From NCBI GenBank assembly GCA_035771165.1, contig JAWNZC010000259.1, forward strand, positions 37,501 to 101,500: a stretch of DNA of 64,000 bases, in the 5' to 3' direction. Below, piece by piece: positions 21,853 through 36,400 of the stretch. The notes under the pieces are model-generated. The model made no database searches and was not told where the DNA came from. It saw only the letters and a list, made by a program, of their open reading frames with translations. The DNA comes from Paragorgia papillata (lineage: Eukaryota; Cnidaria; Anthozoa; Scleralcyonacea; Coralliidae). The position numbers and the translations under genes are program-made. Numbering within the stretch: the first letter of the stretch is position 1; each line of letters starts with the position of its first letter.

Positions 21853-22830
21853 AAAACGAAGCAATCGAATCAGTTTGGCTGGAAATTAAAATGACGTGCA
21901 TGTATAAATAACTTATTGCATGGTGGGACATTTTTATAAACCCCCAGACGGTTCAGACTATCTGGACGATGTATTGACCAGTGCAATTTCCGAAGGGAAG
22001 GGGATAATTATTCAAGGGGATTTTAATATTGATTATAATAACCATCTGAAAACCAAAGATTTTAAACAAGCTCTCAAGGGGCTCCGTTTTTCCCAAATGG
22101 TTAAACAACCAACAAGAATCGCAAGGGAACCATATACACTTATCGACATCGTTGCTACAAATCATGAAATAAAAAACAAACCATTTTCAAGTGTGTTATA
22201 AAAACCTCACTAAAGTGATCACGACATGGTTGGTTGCATTTACCATTACTTGTCGCAACTATATATAAACATTACTATGCTGACTCTTTTAAAACTGATA
22301 TTAACAACTTATCCTTTCCAGATTATAGCAGATTTACAAATATTAATGTGGCGTGGGTCAATTGAAAATCATTGTTTTAGTATCTGCTGCTGATAAGCAT
22401 GTATGCACCAATAAGAAAGTCAGGGGTAGAGAAACACGTCACCACGGATAACTCAGTAAAATCAAGGCCATCATGCGGGAAAGAGATTACTTTCTCAATA
22501 AAGCAAGAGCGTGTAAGTCAGAATTGGATAGGAGTAAGTCCCGAAATCTTCGAAACACGGTAACAGGGGAAATACGAAAGGCATGCAAAGGGTCAATATT
22601 ATAGAAATTTACTGGATGAAAATCTTGATAATCCAAGCAAATTCTGGAAAGCTATAAAAAAACTTGTTCCAAATAAAAAATCATTTGTCAAATCCACTAA
22701 TATGCAAGTTAAATATGATGATAAATTGACTGAAAATAGCTATGCAACGGCCAACACATTCTGCAACTTTTTTTTATATATTACCAAGCGATTGACAATG
22801 AGATAAGAAATTGTGCTTCGATATTAGTTG
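21853..22830 (+). mobile_element. LINE endonuclease C-terminal half and linker (continuation of 13.37 kb)
   Basis: The reading starts ENEAIESVWLEIK, then MVGHFYKPPDGSDYLDDVL, GIIIQGDFNIDYNNH, QPTRIAREPYTLIDIVATNH and, after a stop, SDHDMVGC. These are the second-half endonuclease blocks (GDFN, TLID, SDHD). From 22,450 the linker before the RT reads IKAIMRERDYFLNKARACKS, RNLRNTVTGEIRKACKG and NPSKFWKAIKKLVPNK. It has several stops and shifts. It fits directly onto the half that ends at about 13,650. Confidence 0.8.
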
Positions 22831-23132
22831 ATACTTTATACAACAAAATCGTAACGAATTTCATTTCAAGTGCTTCCATTATCATTATTGAAACATCTTA
22901 AAACAATAAACTTCATGCCTGTTTGAACGACATAAAACTATCATGTTAAAGCAACAGCGTTGTTGATGCATGATACAACCTGTTGTTCGGGCATGATGAA
23001 ACAACAATATTGAACAGCCATGTTACAACCACCATGAACTTGGTTGTTGTATATATCAAGCTAGGCCTTGCTTGTTGTAACATGCCTGATCAAGCATTGT
23101 GATTCGCCAAGTTATAACATGTTGAAACATGC

Positions 23133-23169
<37 letters not shown>

Positions 23170-24328
23170 AAACGAACTCGACACGGACAAAGTGTTAGGC
23201 TCGTATTCGCCATCATCTTTCTTGCGAACTAAACCAAAATGGCAAATGTTTTCCAATTTTTAAAGTACTCTCCGTTTTGCTGGAATCCTGAACTTTCTAC
23301 CCCAAAGTATATTTTTCAATTGCTTTTGTTTGACATATTGCTCAAGGTCGTACGCTAAGTAGTTGAATAAAAATAACACATCTGAAATTCTAATACTAGT
23401 GAAAAATAAATTTATATTACTATGAGCAATGTTATACGAACGTTTTTGACATTTTAAAAACTTTTACAAAACGTGGAATCTTGAACTATATATCAAATAA
23501 AAGCTTATAAAATTTCTAACAACATACCTGCACGATATATTTCAACAATGAGTAGTTCAACAATGAGTAGTATTTCAACAATGAGTAGTATTTTACGATG
23601 TAACTAACTTTCACTATGAGTAAATTAATTAAGTACTTTTTTTTTTCTTTTTTTTTTTAATTTTAATTAATTCCTAGTCTTGTTGAACCTTGTGGCAAAA
23701 CTTAATAAATAAAAAAAATAAAAATAAATACCAGTGTATATACTTACATGCATGACTTCCATTTTGTTTATAAAACTATATTAAAACGGTCCCGAACGGC
23801 AGATTCCGCTCTGAACGGGCGGATACGGAAAATATCTGACCGCTTATAAACCAATGAAATTGCAGGATTCCCGTATTCGGACCTCTCAGCGCTACTACCA
23901 TATAATAATTGTATTGCACAGAGTATGCAGTCTTAAAATATTGAAATTAGATAAATATAAGTTTAATATATAACCAATTAAATCAAGTTATTAAAAAATC
24001 ATACAAAACTGTTTACTAGCAGAAAAAAATTAGAAACTTGAAACATATAAATTTATGCTGTATTATATTACAAATTAAAAGCGATTGCAAATACAAAAAT
24101 AAAACCAGACATGGTGCTAAATTTAATAGCTGATTTTATCTAAATTACATTATCACCATGCAAGATTTCAAATCATTACTAAATGACCTTTTCGTAAAAA
24201 TTACGCTGATGTTGTTGTTGACAACAATCGTCTATATTACTTGGGTTAAAAATTAGTAACAGAAAATGTTGCCGTGGGCATTTGTGAACTTCCCATGAAA
24301 AAAAATAAAAAAATGTGAAAGATTATAA
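22831..24328. other. Intergenic interval with short repeats
   Basis: No gene is seen. An imperfect hairpin-rich GTTGAAACA/TGTTACAAC stretch lies at about 22,930-23,130, an (AT)n run at 23,137-23,166, the inverted partner of 11.2 kb at 23,240-23,330, and a T-rich then A-rich LINE-like tail at 23,638-23,730. The 3' UTR of the EGF/SEA gene must begin at the right end (below 24,329). Confidence 0.5.
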
Positions 24329-24458
24329 TTAATAGTAAGCAGACATGGCTGGGCTTTCTCTGTAATTTGGTACAGTTATTGAGTCTGAGAAATCTTCTTG
24401 CATTGCAAAATGCTGTTCTTTTCGATAAGATCGATTGGCCTTTTTCACTTCCAAATAC
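24329..24458 (-). CDS. Terminal exon: cytoplasmic tail and stop
   Basis: After TTTTTAG, the exon completes CA|G and reads [20 protein letters not shown], then [22 protein letters not shown] and stop. A basic juxtamembrane stretch (KKANRSYRK) follows the helix, as expected for a stop-transfer signal, and the acidic, Ser/Tyr-containing end has possible phosphotyrosine sites (VPNY, AYY). No known signalling domain. Confidence 0.8.
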
Positions 24459-27400
24459 CTAAAAATAGAACACGTTATTTATTGCAGAGCTTTCGAGTAT
24501 TTCGGGAAAAGTATATCGTATTTCAAGTGAGCGTGTTTTGGTATAAATTGGAAAAATGAATGAGGATCTATCAATCAATTCCTTTGAATAAACGTAATAT
24601 ATAGATCCTGTTGCGCCAGGGTCAATCAAGATATGGTGTTAAAACTGTTTTCGCCGTTCATAAAGCTTTTGTTTTTGTGCTTACAAATATTTAAAAACAC
24701 GGTTGAGCGATTGAACTAAAAAGACATTGTCCTCGTGGTGCACAAGTTTGTATAAACGTGAACAAAAAGATAAAACAAAGATCTGCGAGTTTTAAGACTC
24801 AACATAATATGGTTACGCAAAAGCTAAGATCGAAAAATATACCCTAGCATACAAGCTTGTGAGTATGATCATGTATGTATGTATGTAACTGTGCACAGAA
24901 TGGAAGGATTTTTCAATTCTTGCCAGCAGCAAGCACCATATACTTCAGCCGAAGAATGAGAGAATCTATCAAAATTTCTTCGCCTTCGGTCAACAATCTT
25001 AACTCCATTGTGTAATTAAACTATTTTTAGAATAAAGTACGTAATTGAGGGCTTACGTTATCTTGGTTGTTATAATTGTTTTGTTTATATGACGCCATGA
25101 GCTAACACAATGTTGGCATTTGCTCTGATCACAGTCCCTAGATATAAATTGTCTGGGAACGTAACCATTATCTTAAAACACAAGGTGTTGAGCAAGTGTG
25201 AAAGTGAGCAATTTCCATCAGTATAGACAATATTAAAAAATGGTCACCGAATTAGAATTCCTTTATAAGCATATAAATTAGCTCTTATGACCTCGTTTTA
25301 AAGTATAAAAAGAAACATTTTAAATTTCACACATGAAAACGAATTCATAAGAGCTAATTTATATGTATGTAAAGGAAGTTTAATTTGGCGGCAATTTTTG
25401 AATAAGTTCTATATAGTACGAAAAGTTTGGCTGCGTTTCCAGGCACTTTTATCCTATACACCAATTTGAATATTCTCTGTTGTGTATCTCAGCCTTTTTC
25501 GCCTCGTTTGTACTGCGCGCCTGCAATTCAAAAGCCATCTTTACTTTATAATGATAAAGATATTTAAATGAAGGCAGTATGAAAGTGGTCTTGATAGAGA
25601 CTTTGATGAAGGCTTAAGTAAGCAACTCGAAAACTACTCAGCAATATACAAACGTAGTGTTACCACACATTCTGGCTTACTATTATGATTTTAGAAATCC
25701 TTCCAATTTAAACAAAAAGTTGGGATTAGAAGAACTTAACCCTTTATTAACCAGGTTTTCGGGAGCTTCCCCCTTGACGAGTAAAATCGTCTGGCGTCAG
25801 CCAGAGTAAAATTAACTGGCGTTAGCCAGAGTAAAATTAACAAGTAGACAAAAAGCAAGTGTGGCCATGAAAGGGTTAAAGTACCTATGAAACAAAACTT
25901 AGGTCTGTCTTATTTGAAACAAGACTTGAAATAACAAAGTAACATTTTTGCAGTTTTTTGTTTTCTTGTTCCGTTGTTGAGATATTTCAGTTTTATAAAT
26001 TTGAAACTTATTACATATTGAGGTCACATGTATGACTTATTGGGGAAGGTTATATATCTTTGCCATTTATAATTATTTGAAATGTTTGGTGTCGAGGGAA
26101 AATGGTTAAAAAATCCCACAACCAATACCGGAACAATGTCATTGGTAATAGCCTAATGAACGACCGAAAAAAATCTGGTCACTAGCAAATCTGAAGATAT
26201 TGGTATTCCTCCACTAAGAGAAGGGAACCAATTTTACTTCACAGACAAGGATAACCCGTTTTACCTCAATTTTTACCAAAGACACTCTTCTTTCTCCACC
26301 TATTGATCACTTATTCTGTAATCTTGTTCCCATATGACACATTACCACCCAAGGTGTGGCAAATCAACTAGCCCAGCTAAACCCTAATAAAGCTTGCGGC
26401 CCTGACAAAATCCCCGCCAGAATATTAAAATAACTTTGCTCCAAAAATCCCTGCCAGAATATTAAAAGAACTTGCTCCAACCATTGCACCATAGCTTTGT
26501 TCTATTTTCCAACGATCCAACACTGAAGGTAAATTGCTAACTGATTGGACCAAAGCCTTGGTTGGTGCAATTGATAAGAAAGATGGCAAGTCTAACCCTG
26601 CAAATTTTTTCTAACTTGTTTATGCTGCAAAGTTTAGGAAAATATCGCTTTTAGTCACATCGCAAAGCATCTCTCTGCCAAAGATATACTCATCGACCAA
26701 CATCATGGCTTCATGAGTAATTTTTTATGTGAAACCTAGCTAATCACCGTGATAAATGACTGGCCCAAAGCTTTAAATCGGAATATCCAAACAGACGTTA
26801 TTCTTTCAGTCTTTCTAAAGCCTTTGATTCAGTCCCACATTAAAGATTGATTAATAAGTTAAAGTAGATCACTGTGGAATACGTGATAAAACTGCTGTCT
26901 GGATCAATGCATTCCTGTCGAACCGCACCCAAGTGGTATCTGGTAATGGCACTTACTCCAACCCAGTAGTCGTAGCTTCTGACCTAACCCAAGGATCCGT
27001 GCTGAGCCCAGTCTTGTTCCTCTTGTATATCAATGACATAACAACAAATATCCATTCTAAACTACGCCTTTTTGCTGATGACAGTTTCATTTACAGAGAA
27101 ATTCAGTCACCGACACCAGATTATATTACAACAGGATTTGGAAACGCTAGAAAATTTGGCCAAATTATGACAATTTAGTTTTAATGTGTACTCGAAATGC
27201 TACCAACGTTGGAATAACAAAACAAATGGGTGGTAATGCCATATCCAGTACAACTTTAACGAAGTACCTTGGTATCACCATAACCCAAGATCTCAGTTGG
27301 AATAAACACTGAGATGATGCAATAACAAACAAATCTAACAGCACACTTGGAGTATTAAAATAAATTCTTGGTGAGTGTACCTCGCATGTCAAATCTAGGG

Positions 27401-30400
27401 CTTACACACAAGCCTTGTTTGACCTCAACTCGAGGATTTATGGTATGGAACCATCACACAAAAAAGACCATCAATAAGATAGATGGTCCAACATCGAGGT
27501 GCAAGATTTGCAGATTTGTACATTCTAGATCCAGTCATATTACCCCAATTATACAAAAATTCGGTTGGGACTCACTAGAAAATAGAACACTCTCAGCTCA
27601 CGTAACAATGTTCTACAAAATTAACTGAAGCCTATAGTGAGAAATCACTTTCCACCAAAGGTCCAGACATATCTCAAGATTGAGAAACAAATGTTCTTAT
27701 AACCATATACAAAATAACATTATATATAAGTACTATTTACAGAATGAGTGACTGTTCTGTGTCGGGGAATACAGACACGAGGCGAAGCCGTTCTTACTTA
27801 CTTGTCTAAGTCGAGAAAATCAAAGCTAAAGTTTGTGAAAATCAAGAGCCGGAATCTATATCACATATATAGAACTCGTTAAACATGGACTTTCTTTGTA
27901 CCCTTTTTACTCAAAAACTATTATTGCCTAGAGCAATATTCCATTACTATTAATGATATTACTAGTCTTGGTGTTTTTAAGGAGAATGCAATTGCTTCCA
28001 TATTAGATTTTAATTTTTTATGCTTATTTGTTATTTGTGCAAAACATTTAATTAGCTATTTATTCTGATTTATTGCGAACAATTTATTATAAGATATGTA
28101 ATTTTATATTTATACTAATTACCTCCTAGTATAGTGGATACTGTTTTTTGGAGTACTTCATCAAAGCATTAATTAAATCATTAAAGCATGCTTCCCCGCT
28201 TGATAATAGCAACGATATAGAACTTTCTCCAATACGTCACACCTGTAGAGGTCAAGATGTTTAATTTACATATCAAACAAATTGAAATATCTCAAACGAA
28301 CCAAGGAAACAAAAAACTGCAAAAGATGGTAATTTATAGTAATTTCATGTGTTCTTTCAAATAAGACAGACTTCATTTTCCCTTAGTAAGCACTTTAGTT
28401 AGAATTCAAAGAAATAGAATTTACTTACTGAAAAACGGACAGCATTGTAAGAATGGACGAGAATATGATACAGATACTAAGGAAGACAGCAACAGTACTC
28501 ATCAAATATTTCACAAGCTGAACCTTGTCTTTTGAAACTAAATATGAACAAATGTAGTCATTATTACTGGGTTCCATTCAGAAGCGCAGCGTTTCACTAT
28601 AGCTCATATGCCTGGTTTTCTATGCTAATTTAAATGCATCGGCCAGAATAAACGTCAAATCGAGAACTTAGGTTAACAAGGTTAACAAGGTTAGAGAACT
28701 TAGAATTATTGAAAGTAGTTTATAACGTTGCCAGCGAAGGCCCGTCAGAGAGAAACGTAAAGACTATAAATAAAAACAACGAGCTTATATAAGAAAGATA
28801 ATCATGTGACCAAAAATTAGCCAATCAGATAAAGATAACAATAACAAATTAATAATGAGATGCGAAAACATGAGCCAATCAGAAAGCAAAATAACAATAA
28901 CTAATCAATAATTGGATGCCAAAGACATTTGCTATTCCCACCTTCGATGAACGAAAAAAGGAGGGGTGCAAAAAGGACGAGTGAGAGTAAAATATAGATA
29001 AATTAAGTGAAAACGCTGTCTATGTCCACCCTTGCTAAACAAAAACAGCGTCTTCAGAAGTGTTAAATAAAAGAATCTTTTATTTAACACTTCCGAAGAC
29101 GGTGTTTTTGCTTAGCAAGGACAGACAAAAATATTTACATATTTCACGTAATTTATCTATTTTTTACGTTCACTCGATCCTTTTTACACCCCCTCCTTTT
29201 TTGCTCATCGACGGTGCGAATAGAAAATGTTTTTCGCATCTCATTATTGATTTGTTATAGTTATTTTGATCTGATTGGCTAATATTTTCGCACCTCATTA
29301 TTAATTTGTTATTGTTATCTTTATTTGATTGGCTAATTTTTGGTCAGATGATTTTTCTACTGACAAAGGGACGCTCGAAACGTTAGAAACTACGTTCAAT
29401 AATTTCAGCAGTACTCAAACCTTACTATATTTCTATTTGTATTTCGACACTGCTCTGCGCGGCAGACTACTTTTATTTCACTGTTTAGAATAAAAGTCAG
29501 TTTGGTAAGCGGTTAAAACTTAAAAGAAAACAAAAAGGCTGTCTTCTTTACAAAAAAGAAATAATTCTGCTTTGCCGGAATACGCGTGTAGAAATATCCA
29601 TGAGATTGCCTGCGATGATTAAAAAATTATCACCATCAATTCATGATATCATCAAAGACGTTGTTTGCAGGCTTGGTATACTAATATCGTCCATGCTCCC
29701 TTAAACTGGAGTGACGGCGGTCTATTACCAGAAATTTATTTACATCTTATTAATATATTACTATATATATTAATATATAACGTCCACATCATTGGTTCTA
29801 TTTAAAACACTAGATTGGAGTGTCAAAACGTTAGTTCATACACTGGAAATTTTTAGATTACGTTCAAAACGATTTTAACGTACCAGAGTAGTGTCACATC
29901 CGAAATTTTCCATTACCAAAATCCCTTAGCAAGTACATAGTCGAATTCTGCATTAAAATACCAAATATTGAATATTATTGCCCAGCAGATAACTTTTAAA
30001 AATACCATATCGAACACGATATGAAAAGGTTACACATTGAGGTTAAAATACTTTAATAAAAACTATAACGTTTCGTCACTTTAATTTTATTAAAGTATTT
30101 TAACGTTCTCAATGTATTCGCGTTCGATATGGTATTTTTAAAAGTTATCTACTGGGCAATAATATTTATCACCCAAATACGTTTTTCGCCTGGTACCTCC
30201 ATCACTGAAACCAAATATTAACTATAATATACTCAATTTTCACCGTCATATATATATACACAGAATTTATTGACATATATAGCTTTGGGTAACAGCTATC
30301 GTAGCTCAGTGGTCAGAATGTTGCACTAGTATCTCGGGGTTGTAGGTCTGCAGTATTGATGAATACTTTAATTTCGTTGTTTTTTTAAAGTACGAACCTA

Positions 30401-33400
30401 AAGTATTGCCAAAAAACATTTTCCATTTTCAAATGCTTGACTAACATAAATGCATGTTTCGATGTGTTTGTTTTAACACCTTTTTATGTTAACCTAAGAG
30501 ACTTATTTTAAACTACCATTTAAATAAATAGTTAACTCATTCTTACCATAATCTCCTCCTGCAACAAAAAAGTAAGATAGCATTTAAAAAAGATTTGTTT
30601 ATCGTCATCTGTAGACCTGCACATAACATGTCTTTTTTAAATTCTTTAAATTATTGTTGTTAATTTGGAAGTAATAAGCAACGACTTTTTAAATAGCGTG
30701 TAGTGTATAAATGATTCATTTTATTTTTATCCCAGATTTATCTTGCTTTAATGACAATATCAAGGTTTAAAACAAAAAAAAATAACAAAGGTACTTTCAA
30801 AGAAGAAAGGAAGAATGTAGGAAGGAAGGAAGGAGTATAAGGGGAGAGGAAGAGAGGGAGAAAAGAATGAAGGGAAGGCAAAAAGGGGAGAAAAGGACTG
30901 GAACGAAGGTAGGTAGGTAGGTAGGTAGGCAAAGAGGGGGAGGAGGATAGGGAGGGAGGGGGAAAAGAATGGAGATGGGAGGAAAGGAGCATGCAAGCAA
31001 GCGAACAACCAACCAACCAAGGAAGAATGTATAGGAAAGGAAACAAACAAAATGATGTATATTACTTGTACAATTGATCCCATTTCCCTTGAATCCTTCT
31101 TTACAACTACATTCGTAAGTTCCTTCAAGGTTTACGCATTCTGCATTAACATTGCAATCAGGACTATGTATTCCACTCGGTGGGTCACATTCATTATAAT
31201 CTAAAAAAACAAAATAATGATACTCTATTTAAATATCAAACAAATCAAACGATGGATGCGCAGTGTATACGCGTACTTGAAATTATTTAAATTATTAGAA
31301 AATATTAGTTTTTCTTGATATAAACACGCTTATTTGACGTGTTAATTTAATTTAAATTAAGGACATGCTTTTTAAAAATTTAAACATATTCAGTATGTTT
31401 TCAGCAATAATTTGAAAGTATGTTTTTCAATAAATGTGCTTCACGATATTTTTCATCCATAAAGCCATAACATTTGCATATCAAACAAAGTAAAATATCT
31501 CAACAACGAAGCAAAGAAAGCAAAAAATGCAAAATATGCTACTTTATCATATTAAACGAAAGTGTTATTTTAAATAAGACAGACTAAATTTTTATGTCAT
31601 ATAAAGCATGAAAGTGATTTAGAAATACATTTAATGCTGCAAACAATTATCAATTATTGGACGAGTCTGAGCAAAATATCATGATTTGTCAGTGGCGAGC
31701 TACTAGGTATTTGCCGATGCCGAAGGCAGAGGCAAATAAATGGTAGCGAGACACTGACAAATGATGATATTTTGCGATAGACGAGTTCAATAATTGATTT
31801 ATCATTCATAAAATAGTTAAAAATCTGAAATGCCTGAAGTTAGAGATCGCCACTCTTCTCTGTGTCTTCGGCATACTAAAATCTTCGTAAAACTTACTTT
31901 TTGTTGGCACGAGTGTTGCTTTTTATCTCACTAAATCTTCCTTTTAACTATTTCTTTTCTGAAGTACATTGTCGTTATGAACGCTTCTAAATACTCTCTA
32001 TTATTTCCTCGGGTACCTGAAGAACTAGCCGCCATGTTTACGAAAATGATTTGCAGTCAAGCAGCGCCATTGCTCGTGCGCATGCTCATAACATTATTTG
32101 CAAGAAAAAAATTATTTGCACTCAGTTATTTGTAGGTGAATTAACCAATCAGAATGCAGGATAGAAATGAAATGAATGATAATACAAATTGTTACATGTG
32201 GCGACGAGCGTTGAACAATATGCTTAAACATTCAACAACTCAACATACCAACAACCAACAAGAATTATCAGAATGTCTATAAAGTGGTGCGTAGGTAGCG
32301 TTTTGGACAGAGCAAGCGAAAAGGTGGTAAACTGTCAACATTAGTTTTAGTAACAAAATACTGATGACTCCATCTGATTACTCTGGCGAAGGGCTCCGCT
32401 ATAATATCAGCAATTTACAACCTTCTTGCTTTCCAACTCGAATTATTGATGAATCGAATATATAAAATAATAGGTTATTATTTTTGATAAAGGGGCAGTG
32501 CCCCGAAACGTTAAAATAAAGTTTTTTTACAATAATTATTATAAGTAATAACATGACTTGAGGGAAATTTAATCGCTAATTTCCCGAAAAGTCATGTTAT
32601 TAGTTTGTAATATTATGATCGCCGAGCAAAACTTTGAGAATCTTACCGACAGGAAAATTACACGGTTGATCAGAGAAGTTGCATCTAATTTTCCCGTGCA
32701 TGTTGATGCGGGAAAATATATGCAAGCGGGAAATTTAGAAGAAGACAAAAGAATTCTTTGTCTTCTAATTTTCCCTCATCAACATGCACGAGAAAATTAG
32801 AAGAAGACAAAGGATAAATTTCCCTCTGGCATGAGCGATGAGGGAGATACGAGGTTTACATTCCTCGGAGAACAAAAGAATCCGAGGCGATCATGGTATT
32901 ATATATATTAATACCATGATCGCCTCGGATTCTTTTGTTCTCCGAGGGAATGTAAACCTCGTATTTCCCTCATTGCTCATGCAAGAGGGAAATTTATACT
33001 TTGTCTTATAATTTTCCCGTGCATGTTGATGAGGGGAAATTAGAAGACAAAGAAATCTTTTGTCTTCTTCTAAATTTGCCGCTTGCATATATTTTCCCTC
33101 ATCAACATGCACAGGAAAATTAGATGCAACTTCTCTGATCAACAGTGTAAGTTTCTTGCGGCCCTCGGACTTTCACCTTCAGGGGCAAATTTTTATGGAG
33201 AAAAAAAAGAATTGAACCACGTTAAAGTTTCTTGCTAAAATTTAATGAAAAATACATCAAGAAAAACGAGTAAATAGTGACGGAGAAATGATAATGTAAT
33301 AATTTTGAACAGAAGTGTTTTTAAATAGAATTTCCTATTAAGTATACCGTTTATTCGAAATGTATTGTTTGCAATAATGGGAGTTTACAACTTAAATTGA

Positions 33401-36400
33401 ATTTCTTCAAATTCCTTAAATTCCAGAACAATAGGGATTCGATAATTCCGAAAGCTTTTACGTATAACGGCTATTCCGGTGCGTTTACCTGTGGCTTATT
33501 TTTTTTCAATTCACAAAATGCATAACTTATCACTAGAACCAAATGTCAAAAAAATTAACCCGCGGACAAGGTTTTTAGAGCTTTGCATCAAGACTGCCAA
33601 GAAAACTACTTTGAGTTGGCGTTGAAAGGCGGTCACGACATCCGAGGGGTCTTGGAGATATCGTCGGCTGAAAATTATTGACATATTGCATGTTTCAAAT
33701 TTTATAAGCTTTAATTTATGTGGGTGGGTGTTAAGGTGCATCTGCAACAAAATGCGGCCCGCGCTACTTCTTTTAGAATGGAGAAACCCTTTTACCTTAA
33801 CTTTATGAAGGTACTAGATACATGCACGTTCATGTGCACGTATTTTTAATGTTTATAATTTTACACATATTAACATTATAATATTAATACCGGTAGTCGT
33901 TAAGAAACCTGTTCCATTGCCTCTTAATCGCAGTGGTCCAATAAATGCTCCACTACTCGTGAAGTCAAGCGTGCGTTCCAGCTCTGAATCTAATGTGCGT
34001 GATGTAATTCCTTGAGCATCAGTCGCGAATAAAGCGATGTAATTAATACCAAGCGAGCCTTCACTATAAAACAAGAAAAATTCTTGGTGTATGAACGAAA
34101 AAACAAAAACTTGCTTAATGCAAGGAATCATATGCGAATAAACAAATACAGTTGATTTGTACCTTTGCTGTTATTATCGGAGATACGAATACGTTTTGGG
34201 CGGGCGGGTGAATGGGTGAGTGAATGGGTGAATTGAATGAATGAATGAATGAATGAATGAATGAATGAATGAATGAATGAATGAATGAATGGAATGAACG
34301 AAAGAACGAACGAACGAACGAACGAACGAACGAACGAACGAACGAACGAACGAACGAACGAACGAACGAACGAACGAACGAACGAACGAACGAACGAACG
34401 AATGAATGAATGAATGAATGAATGAATGAATGAATGAACGAATGACACTTCAGAAAGACACGTCGGCAAAATAAGCTGTAATAACTTTAAAAACCAGCAA
34501 TTGAAACGAAGCAAAAATATAACAGCATTAATCAAACTGTCAACGTGAAACAAATAGTAAATATTTGTTTGAAAATATTGATCAGAAAACATGGATAACG
34601 TGTGTCACGTTTAATAAAAAAATCATTATTTTGTTCAATATAGGTTACCTAGGCCCGCCTAGCATGTAAACTCGCGTATAAGGGACCTTACGCCGGTCAG
34701 GATTAGCACCCTTTCCCCGGACGGCGCTTCGCGCGAAAATATTAAATAAAACCATAGTTAGTGGAGGGGGAAAGTTTGGGAACTCGGCAAAAGTCACCGT
34801 TCCATGCTTTTGGTCAATTTGTCTAATTTTACGGTCACTGAACGTATTGTATTTTCTGTATAATGAAGCAGTCGTCCAATACCAACGTTCGGGTTTAATT
34901 AGTGTAGTCCTTCGTCGTCACGTGTTGTAAGTCCTTTGTTCGTTGTGTAGTCCTTCGTCGTCACGTGTCCATAGAATTTCCTTTCCTCAACCAATTGCCT
35001 TCCTCCAACATGAACTATTGTGTTCATCAACATGACCATTGCATAATCTTGAAAGCCAATGTAGCTTCCAAACCATCCCCCTCCACTAACTATGGCAAAA
35101 CTAACAACATTACATATATTAATAGAAAATTATTGCTAAGACTAAAATATTATAAAGCGATTCAAAAAGGAAGCATCTAAGAACAACAGTTTGGTTGAAG
35201 TGAACTACATTTTGTACACAGAAAGAGTTTTCTAAGGTCGTGGTGGATCATCTATACGTCCTTGAAAAAATTGCTAGTCTAGTTTAGTATAGTCATAGCT
35301 TAGTGAGACTGTTTGCGGTAGTGGTACGGTACGTCGATCGTCCTGGGCGTGAAACAAAATGTTAATGTCAAGTTTGTCTATATTCATGTGTGTCATTATC
35401 ACTACAACTAACTATACATCAATACTCGATAAATATCTTATTGAGTGAGAGCTTACTAGAGTTCTATGACGCGCACTTCAATGAATTTATCAGCGAATTT
35501 AGTTTTCCTGCAATATTCAGCTACCTGTAAACATATAGATGTGAACATCGTGTTTGTGAGTAATAAATATATTCAATACCCCCTGATAACACTGGCAAAA
35601 CAATAGATTAATATTCCCCGCTAATATTCCCCTCTAATATTTATTTTCTATTGTGACTCCTGTCAACTTCGCCCATGTGAAAATTAAGTACGTTATCCCT
35701 CGTGGCCTCAAAATAACCTATACATATACACCAAATAAGTTTAGGTAACTATAATAATTGAGTGTAATTAGGGATTTACTCTACTAATATTATACAGGGA
35801 AAAATTACTTGAATGTGATTGACTAATGAAGAGGGCATTTTTTTGTAACTCAGGGAAAAATTATTTCCACTGGATTGGTTCCTTCATCAGCAGTACTCGC
35901 ATGTGATTGGTCGCTTTGTTACTTGGCAAGTTGGCAACGGTGAACCTCAGAGGACTGACTTTTTTCAAAAAAAATCTGCAAGGTTTTTCGGTCTGAAAAT
36001 GCTTTTTTGTCTACTTTGAACTAATTTAAACTAAAGAAGTTACGAACTTTTTCCTGTGTTTACAAAAAGAAAGAAACAGGCACAGCGATAGAGCGAGAAA
36101 AATTGGAATGCTGCCGAGCACCGACCGTGATAAGGTACATGTACTTTCTGGACATAACATACAGTGTAGCTCTTGAATAATTTTGCTCGCTATATTATTA
36201 ACATCCAATCGCGTGAGTTCTCGTAAAATTAAAGTTTAATTTCACTCGTGTTTCCAAAATCTAACAAATTACGGTCCAATGTAAAATTTTGAAAACACTC
36301 CTGAAATTAAACCTTAATTTTTCTCGACCCCATGCGATTATCTATACAAGTCATCTTGATTTGAAAATTGAGTCAAAATTAGGCGAGTTGAATAGGTGAA

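Noticed and set aside
30301..30354. Functional tRNA gene
   Set aside because: Box-like motifs are present but the cloverleaf stems do not pair.
30738..31128. Ser/Pro/Phe-rich ORFs of about 100-120 codons
   Set aside because: Purine-rich simple repeat; one of them also overlaps the real EGF exon in another frame.
32594..33142. Two ORFs with the same [12 protein letters not shown] sequence on opposite strands
   Set aside because: Mirror readings of a palindrome.
34128..34592. 154-codon ORF with Ser-Phe-Val-Arg and Ser-Phe-Ile-His repeats
   Set aside because: Four-base repeats read in a fixed cycle; no domain and it lies in an intron.
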